This document shows positions 1 to 6,729 of a DNA stretch of 9,646 bases, one piece after another (positions within the stretch are counted from its first letter, which is position 1; every line of letters starts with the position of its first letter). Origin of the DNA: an uncultured Burkholderiales bacterium (lineage in GTDB: Bacteria; Pseudomonadota; Gammaproteobacteria; Burkholderiales; Burkholderiaceae_C); NCBI GenBank assembly GCA_903856875.1, contig CAIODE010000405.1, positions 1 through 9,646 on the forward strand. The letters run 5' to 3'. A model generated the notes under the pieces. That model worked only from the letters and a program-made list of their open reading frames with translations, did not search any database and was not told the DNA's origin. Both the position numbers and the translations under genes were made by a program.

Positions 1-611
1 ATGGTCACAGCATGCGGTTTAAGCGCCAGCATGACCGAGGTTTCAACGTCACCCGCATGCACTCCAAAGCGATGTTCATGGTCTGTGAAAAGCGCGTTGG
101 CATCTTGGCCCTTTTCATCGAGCAAGGGCAACTGGTGCCAGTTGACGCTGTAGACCAACATGCCTAAGCGCGCGCGCAAATCGCGGGCCACCACATCCAT
201 GGCCCCTACATGGCCGCCATGCGCATTGAACAGCACCAGTTTGTGAATGCCTGCGGCTTTGACGGACTCTGCAATGTCCGTCCAAAGCCGGATCAGTGTT
301 TCTGCTTTTAAGGTGAGCGTGCCGGCAAAAGCCGCATGCTCGGGGCTGAGTCCCACACTTTGCGTTGGCAGAACCAAGATGGACAAGTCTTTGGGGTTCA
401 ACTTGTCAGCAGTTGCTGGGGCGCCCGCTTTCAAACGGGTCATGGCGGAATGAACGACGCCATTCACAATGTCCACATCAACAGACAAAGGCAGATGCGG
501 TCCATGCTGCTCGGTGGCCGCCAAGGGCAACACGGCAATGGCCCGCGCGGTATCAAGGCGGCCAAAGTCGAGGGTGGTCAAGTCGGACCAAAAGTGAATG
601 TGATGTGACAT
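1..611 (-). CDS. creatininase-family metal-dependent amidohydrolase (3' end cut by window)
   Basis: Read on the minus strand from ATG at 611-609; 203 complete codons are present and the C-terminus lies beyond the left edge. The family (creatininase, MftE, ArfB-type formamide hydrolases) hydrolyses cyclic or linear amide bonds with a two-metal centre. Visible signatures are TEQHGPHLPLSVD (residues 33-45, with likely metal ligands E34, H36 and D45), SPEHAAFAGT (89-98), FNAHGGHVG (128-136) and HAGDVETS (185-192, where E190 is the conserved acid). In characterised creatininase the first metal ligands are also Glu34, His36 and Asp45, so this start fits the family numbering. No signal peptide is visible, so it is probably cytoplasmic. 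There is no strong Shine-Dalgarno upstream. It is divergent from the DsbD gene. Substrate cannot be told from sequence: creatinine, a formamide, or an intermediate of another pathway are all possible. Confidence 0.9.
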   Translation of the reverse strand, partial: MSHHIHFWSDLTTLDFGRLDTARAIAVLPLAATEQHGPHLPLSVDVDIVNGVVHSAMTRLKAGAPATADKLNPKDLSILVLPTQSVGLSPEHAAFAGTLTLKAETLIRLWTDIAESVKAAGIHKLVLFNAHGGHVGAMDVVARDLRARLGMLVYSVNWHQLPLLDEKGQDANALFTDHEHRFGVHAGDVETSVMLALKPHAVT

Positions 612-664
612 GTCTAGGGTCTTTTCAATCAGCGCAGTTTAATGGAGGCGTAGGATTTAAGGGC

Positions 665-2989
665 ATGATTTTGCAGTGTAGAGTTGGGCTTTTGGCGTTT
701 ATGTTCTTGACCTTGTTTTTCTATCGCTTGCGCAAGCTGCTTTTAAACCTTCGCTGTGCGTGGGTGGGCATGGCTTTGCTTGTGGTTTTGACGCCCAATG
801 GCCAAGCCCAAACGCAGCTTTTGAGCCCACGCCCCGTGGGTCAAATGGTTCAAACAGCCCAGGTCAAAGCCACCTTGTTGGCCGAAGCACCCAAGGGCAT
901 TGAAGCGGGCCAAAACCTTTGGCTGGGTTTAGAACTGGTGCACCAAGCCCAATGGCACACCTACTGGCGCAACCCAGGCGATTCGGGGCTGCCAACTGAT
1001 CTTCAATGGAAATTGCCCGAGGGCCTGGTGGCTGGCAACTTAATTTGGCCCGTCCCGCGCCGTATTCCCATTGGCCCGCTGGCCAATTTTGGTTATGAAG
1101 ACACCCTGCTGTTGGTGATGCCCATTCAAATCAGCAAGGCCTTCAAGCCCAAGGGCAACGAGACCTCGGTGCAAATTGACTTGCACGCCAACTGGCTGGT
1201 TTGCAAACAAGAGTGCATTCCGCAGGAAGGCGATTTCAGTTTAAAGCTGCCCATTCAAGGCGCCACATCGATGGCCCAAGGTGCCTTTGAAAAGGCCTTG
1301 CAATTGCAAGCACAGCCTTTGAAGGGCAAGCACCTCGCCCAAATTTCCAAAGACGGTCGCACGCTTGATTTGAGCTTGGCGCAATTGCCACCGGAACTCC
1401 AAAACAATGACTGGACAGTGTTTCCTCAAACGGCCAATGTGATTCACAACAGTGCCGCACCTGTCGTTCAAAAAGCAAGTTCTACCAGCAGTTCTGGTGA
1501 GATGGCCACGGGTGCACGTGTGAGCTTGCAAGTTTCAAGCGAACGCATGGACAGCCCCCAACAAATGACATGGCTGTTGGTGCAGGGCAAGGCGGATGCA
1601 CCCACAGGCCGACAATGGACCGTAGACACCCCCGTTCAAGGCCAATGGCAAGTGTTTGCCGATCCTCCCCCAACAGACGCCAGCTTGAAGCCCACCCTTT
1701 CAAACATGGCTGCCCCGATTCTGGTCCCTGCGCCTTGGGCCACTTGGGCCTTGGCCATGTTGGGTGCCTTGTTGGGCGGCGTCTTGTTGAATTTGATGCC
1801 CTGTGTTTTTCCCGTGTTGGCCATCAAACTCTTGAGCATCACTCAACTGGCTGATCGGCCCCGAGAGATGAAGCTCTCGGCTTGGGCTTTCACTGCAGGC
1901 GTCTTGATTTCCTTCTTGGTTTTGGGCGCATTGATGCTGGCATTGCGCGCCGCCGGATCGCAAATGGGCTGGGGCTTTCAGTTGCAATCGCCTTGGGTGG
2001 TGGGTGCGCTGGCCATGCTGTTTGCGGTCATCGGTTTGAACCTGTCGGGTATGTTTGAATTTGGCGCGTTCGTGCCCAGTTCCGTGGCAGGCGTTCAATG
2101 GACCAACCCCATCACCAATTCGCTTTGGTCGGGGGTGTTTGCCGTCGTCATTGCCTCGCCCTGTACGGCGCCGTTCATGGGGGCCTCCTTAGGCTTGGCC
2201 ATTGGTTTGCCGGCTTGGCAGGCCTTGCCCGTTTTTCTGGCCATGGGCATCGGCATGGCGCTGCCATTCGTGGCCATTTCATTCAATACGGCTTGGGTGA
2301 AGTTCTTGCCTCGACCCGGTGCATGGATGCAGACATTCCGTCAGTTCATGGCGTTTCCCATGTATGCCACGGTCATTTGGTTGGTCTGGGTCTTGGGTCA
2401 GCAGGTGGGCTTGGATGGCGTCTCTGGATTTTTAGCCTGCTTACTCAGCTTGGCTTGGTTAATTTGGGCCCTGACACTGAAAGGCCAAGTGGGCCGCGTG
2501 ATGGCGGCCTTGGCTGTGGTCGTCTTGGCATTGTCGATTTGGCATTGGGGCCCCATGTGGACCCAAGTTGAAGCCCAAGCAAGCAGCGAAACGCAAACGG
2601 TTTCCCCATCCAGCAATCAAGCCCAAAAGCCTGGCCAATGGGACGCATGGTCGACTGAAAAAGTCAACACAGCCCTCAAAGAGGGGCGACCCGTTTTTGT
2701 TGACTTCACAGCCGCTTGGTGCGTGTCATGTCAATTCAACAAGAAAGTCACTTTTTCAAATACCCGCTTGATGGCTGATTTTGCCAGCAAGAATGTTCTG
2801 CTGTTGCGCGCAGATTGGACCCGCTACGACCCCCAAATCACGGCTGCCCTGAACGAGCTGGGCCGCAACGGTGTGCCCGTGTACGCCTGGTATGCCCCGA
2901 GGAAATCTGTGCGTTTGTTGTCTGAATTGCCCAGTGTGAGTGAAATTCAAGAGGTCCTCAGCCAACTCAAGACCGCACCCCCAAAATGA
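665..2989 (+). CDS. dsbD: thiol:disulfide interchange protein, DsbD/ScsB type
   Basis: Inner-membrane protein of 774 aa (from ATG 665) that relays electrons from cytoplasmic thioredoxin to periplasmic thiol proteins. Residues 1-48 are hydrophobic with an RLRK cluster at 21-24, and a signal-peptide cut after GQA (46-48) is plausible. A periplasmic domain follows, with WHTYWRNPGDSG (97-108) and a C-X3-C pair (C180, C184), which is the ScsB-like form rather than the short E. coli DsbD alpha domain. Residues about 356-630 hold roughly eight membrane segments, with the paired cysteines in MPCVFP (C380) and SPCTAP (C500). The C-terminal thioredoxin domain has WCVSC (C686, C689) and the cis-proline loop GVPVY. 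All three redox pairs are intact. The start is uncertain: the frame stays open far upstream over the creatininase antisense; ATG 665 has GGAGG 16 nt away, TTG 671 has AAGGG at 7 nt, and ATG 701 or TTG 728 would give more usual signal peptides. hemE follows after 92 bp. Confidence 0.92.
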   Translation: MILQCRVGLLAFMFLTLFFYRLRKLLLNLRCAWVGMALLVVLTPNGQAQTQLLSPRPVGQMVQTAQVKATLLAEAPKGIEAGQNLWLGLELVHQAQWHTYWRNPGDSGLPTDLQWKLPEGLVAGNLIWPVPRRIPIGPLANFGYEDTLLLVMPIQISKAFKPKGNETSVQIDLHANWLVCKQECIPQEGDFSLKLPIQGATSMAQGAFEKALQLQAQPLKGKHLAQISKDGRTLDLSLAQLPPELQNNDWTVFPQTANVIHNSAAPVVQKASSTSSSGEMATGARVSLQVSSERMDSPQQMTWLLVQGKADAPTGRQWTVDTPVQGQWQVFADPPPTDASLKPTLSNMAAPILVPAPWATWALAMLGALLGGVLLNLMPCVFPVLAIKLLSITQLADRPREMKLSAWAFTAGVLISFLVLGALMLALRAAGSQMGWGFQLQSPWVVGALAMLFAVIGLNLSGMFEFGAFVPSSVAGVQWTNPITNSLWSGVFAVVIASPCTAPFMGASLGLAIGLPAWQALPVFLAMGIGMALPFVAISFNTAWVKFLPRPGAWMQTFRQFMAFPMYATVIWLVWVLGQQVGLDGVSGFLACLLSLAWLIWALTLKGQVGRVMAALAVVVLALSIWHWGPMWTQVEAQASSETQTVSPSSNQAQKPGQWDAWSTEKVNTALKEGRPVFVDFTAAWCVSCQFNKKVTFSNTRLMADFASKNVLLLRADWTRYDPQITAALNELGRNGVPVYAWYAPRKSVRLLSELPSVSEIQEVLSQLKTAPPK

Positions 2990-3023
2990 TGGGCTGTTCA
3001 TCTAACGCTCACTGACCTTCAAC

Positions 3024-3038
3024 CATTCTGCGAGAATG
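3024..3038. repeat. short perfect inverted repeat between dsbD and hemE
   Basis: CATTCT, a 3-base centre GCG, then AGAATG: a 6-bp perfect dyad in the 92-bp gap, about 45 bp before the hemE start. No T-run follows, so it is not a convincing terminator. It could be a protein-binding site or chance. I see no clear promoter in this gap; a TTGAAA at 3052 has no good -10 partner that leaves room for a leader. Confidence 0.3.
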
Positions 3039-3081
3039 CTCAGGTTTTCGATTGAAACGCACAGAAATTTTCAGAATTCTT

Positions 3082-4197
3082 ATGACCACAGCCAGTTTTG
3101 CTCCTTTGTCCAACGATACTTTTTTGCGTGCCTGTTTGCGACAAGCGACCGACCACACGCCCGTTTGGTTAATGCGCCAAGCAGGACGGTATTTGCCTGA
3201 ATACTGCGCCACTCGCGCCAAGGCTGGCAGCTTCATGGGCTTGGCCACCAATGTTGACTTCGCCACGGAAGTCACCCTGCAGCCGCTAGAGCGCTACCCA
3301 TTGGATGCTGCCATATTGTTCAGCGACATTTTGACCGTGCCAGACGCCATGGGGCTGGGTTTGAGCTTTGCGCTGGGCGAAGGCCCCCGCTTTGCCAAGT
3401 CGGTGCGAGATGAGGCCGCTGTGGCTGAGCTGCATGTTCCCGACATGGCCAAATTGCGTTATGTTTTTGACGCAGTCACTTCCATCCGAAAAGCACTGGA
3501 CGGCAGCGTCCCCCTCATTGGCTTTTCTGGCAGCCCCTGGACCTTGGCCTGCTACATGGTCGAGGGCAAAGGCTCTGACGATTACCGCCTGGTCAAGTCC
3601 ATGCTCTACAGCCGACCCGATTTGATGCACCGCATTCTGGAAGTCAACGCCCAAGCTGTCGCCAGCTATTTGAATACCCAAATTGAAGCCGGCGCTCAGG
3701 CCGTGATGATTTTTGACAGCTGGGGCGGTGTTTTGGCCGATGGCGCCTTCCAAGAATTCAGCTTGGCCTACACGGCCAAAGTATTGGCATTGCTGAAAAA
3801 AGAACACGAGGGCGCCACCATTCCGCGACTGGTGTTTACCAAAGGCGGTGGTTTGTGGCTAGATCAGATGGGGCAATTGGATTGCGAAGTGCTGGGCCTC
3901 GACTGGACCATGAACTTGGGCCGCGCCCGTCAAATGGTGGGCGGTGCGGTCAATGGTCCCGGTAAAGCGCTACAAGGCAACATTGATCCCAATGTGCTGT
4001 TTGCGCCGCCCGCACAGATTCAAAAGGAAGTGATTCGGGTGTTGGACAGTTTTGGCAAGCCTCACGCCGACAAAAACACCACAGGGCCCACACACATTTT
4101 TAACTTAGGTCATGGCATTAGCCAATTCACGCCGCCTGAGCATGTTTCGGCATTGGTGGAGGCGGTTCACACGCATTCAAGAGCCCTCAGGCGCTGA
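3082..4197 (+). CDS. hemE: uroporphyrinogen decarboxylase
   Basis: Cytoplasmic enzyme of haem synthesis that removes four carboxyls from uroporphyrinogen III to give coproporphyrinogen III, without a cofactor. The product is 371 aa, about the usual length for bacterial HemE (roughly 340-370). Signatures: [13 protein letters not shown] (29-41, substrate-binding Arg at 32 and 36), [16 protein letters not shown] starting at 76 (D82 aligns with the catalytic Asp of human UROD, Asp86), [25 protein letters not shown], and FNLGHGI near the C-terminus (H344, matching the conserved active-site His). ATG 3082 is chosen because the protein then begins with the usual short leader before [11 protein letters not shown]; the frame is open to TTG 3052, which would add ten atypical residues. 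No clear Shine-Dalgarno is seen. Cys42 stands where many HemE proteins have Arg or Lys. The gene follows dsbD on the same strand and ends before a strong terminator. Confidence 0.97.
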   Translation: MTTASFAPLSNDTFLRACLRQATDHTPVWLMRQAGRYLPEYCATRAKAGSFMGLATNVDFATEVTLQPLERYPLDAAILFSDILTVPDAMGLGLSFALGEGPRFAKSVRDEAAVAELHVPDMAKLRYVFDAVTSIRKALDGSVPLIGFSGSPWTLACYMVEGKGSDDYRLVKSMLYSRPDLMHRILEVNAQAVASYLNTQIEAGAQAVMIFDSWGGVLADGAFQEFSLAYTAKVLALLKKEHEGATIPRLVFTKGGGLWLDQMGQLDCEVLGLDWTMNLGRARQMVGGAVNGPGKALQGNIDPNVLFAPPAQIQKEVIRVLDSFGKPHADKNTTGPTHIFNLGHGISQFTPPEHVSALVEAVHTHSRALRR

Positions 4198-4241
4198 AGC
4201 CAGAAAAAGCTTTTGCTTACTGCAAACAAGCCCCCTCAGAG

Positions 4242-4273
4242 ACCCAAAAATAATTAAATTTTTGGGTTTTTTC
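4242..4273 (+). terminator. intrinsic terminator after hemE
   Basis: Perfect 10-bp stem ACCCAAAAAT / ATTTTTGGGT with the 6-base loop AATTAA, followed directly by TTTTT C. It lies 45 bp after the hemE stop in the right orientation. The stem is AT-rich (three G-C pairs), so strength is moderate. It separates hemE transcription from priA. Confidence 0.8.
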
Positions 4274-4280
4274 TATTGAC

Positions 4281-4289
4281 TTATGCACA
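4281..4289 (+). promoter_or_regulatory. DnaA-box-like 9-mer (TTATGCACA)
   Basis: Matches the relaxed DnaA box TTATNCACA exactly. It lies just after the AT-rich terminator stretch and overlaps by one base a TTGACT hexamer (4276-4281). Same orientation as the perfect box at 4469, 188 bp away. Binding by DnaA is inferred from sequence only. Confidence 0.5.
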
Positions 4290-4308
4290 ATAGTTCTTTT
4301 CGGAGAAT

Positions 4309-4318
4309 TGAAATTTCA
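4309..4318. repeat. 10-bp perfect palindrome in the priA upstream region
   Basis: TGAAATTTCA is fully self-complementary with no spacer. It lies 20 bp after the first DnaA-like box. It could be an operator half of an unknown regulator, or chance in an AT-rich tract. Confidence 0.3.
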
Positions 4319-4414
4319 GATCCCGCTTGCAGCCTGCACGTCCTCTTCCCTTATACCTTAAGTTGTTGTTTTTAATCAAATTTATGAAACTGCTCAGTTC
4401 GCGAGCAATCCAAT

Positions 4415-4439
4415 CAAAGCCTTATTTTTCAAGGCTTTG
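4415..4439. repeat. hairpin with 9-bp perfect stem
   Basis: CAAAGCCTT / AAGGCTTTG with the 7-base loop ATTTTTC. No T-run follows on the plus strand, so it is not a typical terminator. It lies 29 bp before the perfect DnaA box. It may be a structured element in the priA leader, part of a small RNA, or a binding site. Confidence 0.45.
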
Positions 4440-4468
4440 CGGGTCATCGCGCAGGGTTTTCAACAAAG

Positions 4469-4477
4469 TTATCCACA
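4469..4477 (+). promoter_or_regulatory. consensus DnaA box (TTATCCACA)
   Basis: Exact match to the high-affinity R1/R4-type DnaA box of E. coli oriC. A weaker look-alike, TTTTCAACA (4457-4465), precedes it by 3 bp in the same orientation, giving a 12-bp start-to-start spacing. It lies 129 bp upstream of the priA start. Function (transcription control, DnaA titration, or none) is not shown by the sequence. Confidence 0.6.
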
Positions 4478-4595
4478 GTTTATTGGGACTGCCTCTAAAG
4501 GTCATGAAAAACAACAACTTACCCGCTGTTTCAAGAATATTTATGAGCAAGAAAATGACAGAATGCAAGGGCGCCTTCCTGTTAATGCGGCTCAC

Positions 4596-4599
4596 AAGG
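4596..4599 (+). promoter_or_regulatory. ribosome binding site of priA
   Basis: AAGG placed 6 nt before ATG 4606. It supports this start over other in-frame codons; the resulting N-terminus (QKWLDVAVSAPAYSQ...) is the normal PriA beginning. Confidence 0.55.
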
Positions 4600-4605
4600 T
4601 TTTGA

Positions 4606-6705
4606 ATGCAAAAGTGGCTTGACGTTGCCGTTTCGGCTCCCGCATACAGCCAAGTGGGCGGTTTGCTCACCTATGTCACCGACCTGCCCGTCAAGGCAGG
4701 TCAATTGGTCAGAGTGCCTTTTGGCAATCGAGAAGTCTTAGGCGTGGTGTGGGGCGTTCACACCACTGCGCCCGACACACTCAGCACGCACACCTTGCGT
4801 CAAGTAACAGCCGCATTAGAAGGGGTCGCGCCATTAAGCGCGCACTGGCTGCAGCTGGTTCAGTTCACGGCACATTATTACCAGCGCTCTTTGGGTGAAG
4901 TGGCCATGGCAGCCTTGCCACCGCAACTCAGAGACCTCACGCCCGTGCAACTGGCAAGGCGGTTTAAAAAGCAGGTGGCAACAGATGAGGCTTTGGCCAC
5001 AACCTTGCAGTCACCCTGGCACTTGTCAGAACAGCAAGCCGATGTATTGGCACAAATGGCTGAGGCCCCCGGACCCTTTCTGCTCCATGGTGCCACTGGC
5101 AGCGGCAAAACCGAGGTTTACCTTCAAGCGGTGGCCAGGTGCTTGGCAGAAGACCCCAACGCGCAAGCCTTGATGATGGGGCCCGAGATCAATCTCACGC
5201 CGCAACTTGAGGCCCGTGTGAAAGCCCGATTTGGCGATGCGGGCGTGGTCTCTATGCACAGCGGCATGACGGGCCCTCAACGTTTGAAAAGTTGGCTGGC
5301 GGCACACCAAGGCAGCGCCCGAATTGTGCTGGGCACACGGATGTCTATCTTTGCCTCCATGCCCCATCTCAAATGGAGTGTGGTGGATGAAGAACACGAT
5401 GCCAGCTACAAACAACAAGAAGGCGCGCGTTATTCGGCCAGAGATTTGGCCATTTACAGGGCACGGCTAGAAGGCGCTAAAGTGATCTTGGGGTCGGCCA
5501 CGCCTTCTTTAGAAAGCTGGCATCACAGCCGCCCTGCGGCGCAAGGTGGGCGATATGTGCGCTTGCCCATGCCCGCGCGAATTGGTGCAGGTCAACTGCC
5601 TTTCGTGCGCCGTGTTGACATGAACCATCAGCCTCGCAAAACTGTTTTGTCTGCACCCTTGATGGCCGCCATTCAAGAGCGTGTGGCCAAGGGCGAGCAA
5701 AGCATGTTGCTGCTCAACCGCCGCGGCTATGCACCCGTTTTGCATTGCGCAGATTGCGATTGGAAAAGTGAATGCGCGCATTGCAGTGCGTTTCGGGTGT
5801 TTCACAAAATTGATCGCACCTTGCGCTGCCACCACTGCGGCTTTACCGAGCGTGTGCCCCGAGCTTGCCCCGCTTGTGGCAATGCCGACATTGCGCCCAT
5901 GGGGCGCGGCACAGAGCAACTTGAAGAGCATTTGGCCGAGCTGTTGGTGGATGTCAAACGCCCCAATGGCGACCCAGTGAAGGTGATGCGCATTGATGCA
6001 GACAGCACTAAGTTAAAAGGTTCGCTAGAGGCTCAATTGGCGGGCGTGCACAGTGGTGAAGTGGATGTGTTGGTGGGCACGCAAATGATTGCCAAAGGGC
6101 ATGACTTTCGGCGCATCACTTTGGTGGCAGCTGTCAATCCAGATGGCGCTTTGTTCTCTAGCGATTTCAGAGCGCCAGAACGTTTGTTTGCATTGCTCAT
6201 GCAAGCCGGCGGCAGAGCTGGGCGCGATGCAGAACAAAGTGCCAGCAGTGAAATGTGGGTGCAAACTTTTCACCCTTCTCACCCCTTGTTTGAAGCGCTT
6301 AAAAAGCATGACTACCCTGCATTTGCAGAACAACAATTGAAAGAGCGTTTGGAAGCCGGCTTGCCGCCCAGTACTTTTCAGGCACTGATTCGCAGTGACG
6401 CGCGCACCCAAGCGGTGGCGCAAGCATTTTTAAACCAAGCGAATGCGCAGTTGCAATCTTTGGAAGGCCTGAGCACCCAGAGCGCATCGGCATTGGCCGA
6501 AGTGAGTGTGTACCCTGCGGTGCCCATGAGCATCCAGCGTGTGGCCAATGTTGAACGCGCACAAATGCTGATTGAAAGCGCTTCCAGAAAAGCGCTACAC
6601 AGCGTGCTTGAATTGCTGCAAGAACAACTGCACGCATCGCGTTCAGAGCCGCAGCACAAAGGCCTGATTCGCTGGTTGGTGGATGTCGATCCATTGGCCA
6701 TTTAA
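4606..6705 (+). CDS. priA: primosomal protein N' / replication-restart DNA helicase PriA
   Basis: Superfamily 2, 3'-to-5' helicase of 699 aa that recognises stalled forks and reloads the replicative helicase. The N-terminal 3'-end-binding domain spans about 1-110 (LLTYVTDLPVKAGQLVRVPFG near the start, LPPQLRD at 104-110). Walker A is GATGSGKT (162-169, K168) and the Walker B box is DEEH (261-264). Eight zinc-binding cysteines sit at 381, 384, 390, 393, 408, 411, 421 and 424, with the same spacing as in E. coli PriA. Later motifs include GTQMIAKGHDF, PDGALFSSDFRAPERL and QAGGRAGR. The link between the N-terminal domain and the helicase core is only about 29 residues (111-139); the Walker lysine is at 168 instead of 230 in E. 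coli, so the winged-helix domain seems missing or greatly reduced. The gene stands apart from hemE behind a terminator and ends 24 bp from the convergent transporter gene. Confidence 0.97.
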   Translation: MQKWLDVAVSAPAYSQVGGLLTYVTDLPVKAGQLVRVPFGNREVLGVVWGVHTTAPDTLSTHTLRQVTAALEGVAPLSAHWLQLVQFTAHYYQRSLGEVAMAALPPQLRDLTPVQLARRFKKQVATDEALATTLQSPWHLSEQQADVLAQMAEAPGPFLLHGATGSGKTEVYLQAVARCLAEDPNAQALMMGPEINLTPQLEARVKARFGDAGVVSMHSGMTGPQRLKSWLAAHQGSARIVLGTRMSIFASMPHLKWSVVDEEHDASYKQQEGARYSARDLAIYRARLEGAKVILGSATPSLESWHHSRPAAQGGRYVRLPMPARIGAGQLPFVRRVDMNHQPRKTVLSAPLMAAIQERVAKGEQSMLLLNRRGYAPVLHCADCDWKSECAHCSAFRVFHKIDRTLRCHHCGFTERVPRACPACGNADIAPMGRGTEQLEEHLAELLVDVKRPNGDPVKVMRIDADSTKLKGSLEAQLAGVHSGEVDVLVGTQMIAKGHDFRRITLVAAVNPDGALFSSDFRAPERLFALLMQAGGRAGRDAEQSASSEMWVQTFHPSHPLFEALKKHDYPAFAEQQLKERLEAGLPPSTFQALIRSDARTQAVAQAFLNQANAQLQSLEGLSTQSASALAEVSVYPAVPMSIQRVANVERAQMLIESASRKALHSVLELLQEQLHASRSEPQHKGLIRWLVDVDPLAI

Positions 6706-6729
6706 AGCCACATACCCTGAAGGTTTGAA

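Larger units (their letters stand above)
4198..4605. other. hemE-priA intergenic spacer, 408 bp, no convincing gene
   Basis: By far the longest gap in the window (the others are about 53, 92, 24 and 108 bp) and visibly AT-richer than the genes. It holds the hemE terminator, two TTATNCACA DnaA-type boxes in the same orientation, a 10-bp palindrome (4309-4318), a 9-bp-stem hairpin (4415-4439) and the priA ribosome binding site. A 92-codon frame from TTG 4327 to 4605 runs through it but has no recognisable domain and no good ribosome site, so it is not called. No confident sigma-70 promoter was found; TTGACT at 4276 abuts the first DnaA box but lacks a good -10 at 16-18 bp. Confidence 0.6.

Noticed and set aside
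365..664. Long upstream extension of the DsbD reading frame back to TTG 365
   Set aside because: This stretch is the antisense of the creatininase gene, whose protein has clear family motifs; the extra 100 residues are low-hydrophobicity, unlike a signal peptide, and match no DsbD N-terminus.
2098..2571. 157-codon plus-strand frame inside dsbD
   Set aside because: Out-of-frame shadow of the DsbD membrane region, low complexity in Gly, His and Leu, no domain.
3286..3807. 173-codon minus-strand frame inside hemE
   Set aside because: Antisense shadow of a strongly conserved gene; no recognisable domain.
4276..4304. Sigma-70 promoter using TTGACT as -35
   Set aside because: No acceptable -10 hexamer at 16-18 bp; the bases there read TTTCGGA.
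4327..4605. 92-codon plus-strand frame in the hemE-priA spacer
   Set aside because: TTG start without a ribosome site, no recognisable motif, basic and irregular composition, and it runs across the hairpin and DnaA box. An inner ATG at 4384 is no better supported.
4198..4605. Chromosomal replication origin (oriC)
   Set aside because: Only two good DnaA boxes, no clear repeated unwinding element, and no dnaA, dnaN, gyrB, rpmH or parAB nearby.
6706..6729. Bidirectional terminator between priA and the AEC gene
   Set aside because: No inverted repeat or T-run in the 24-bp gap.
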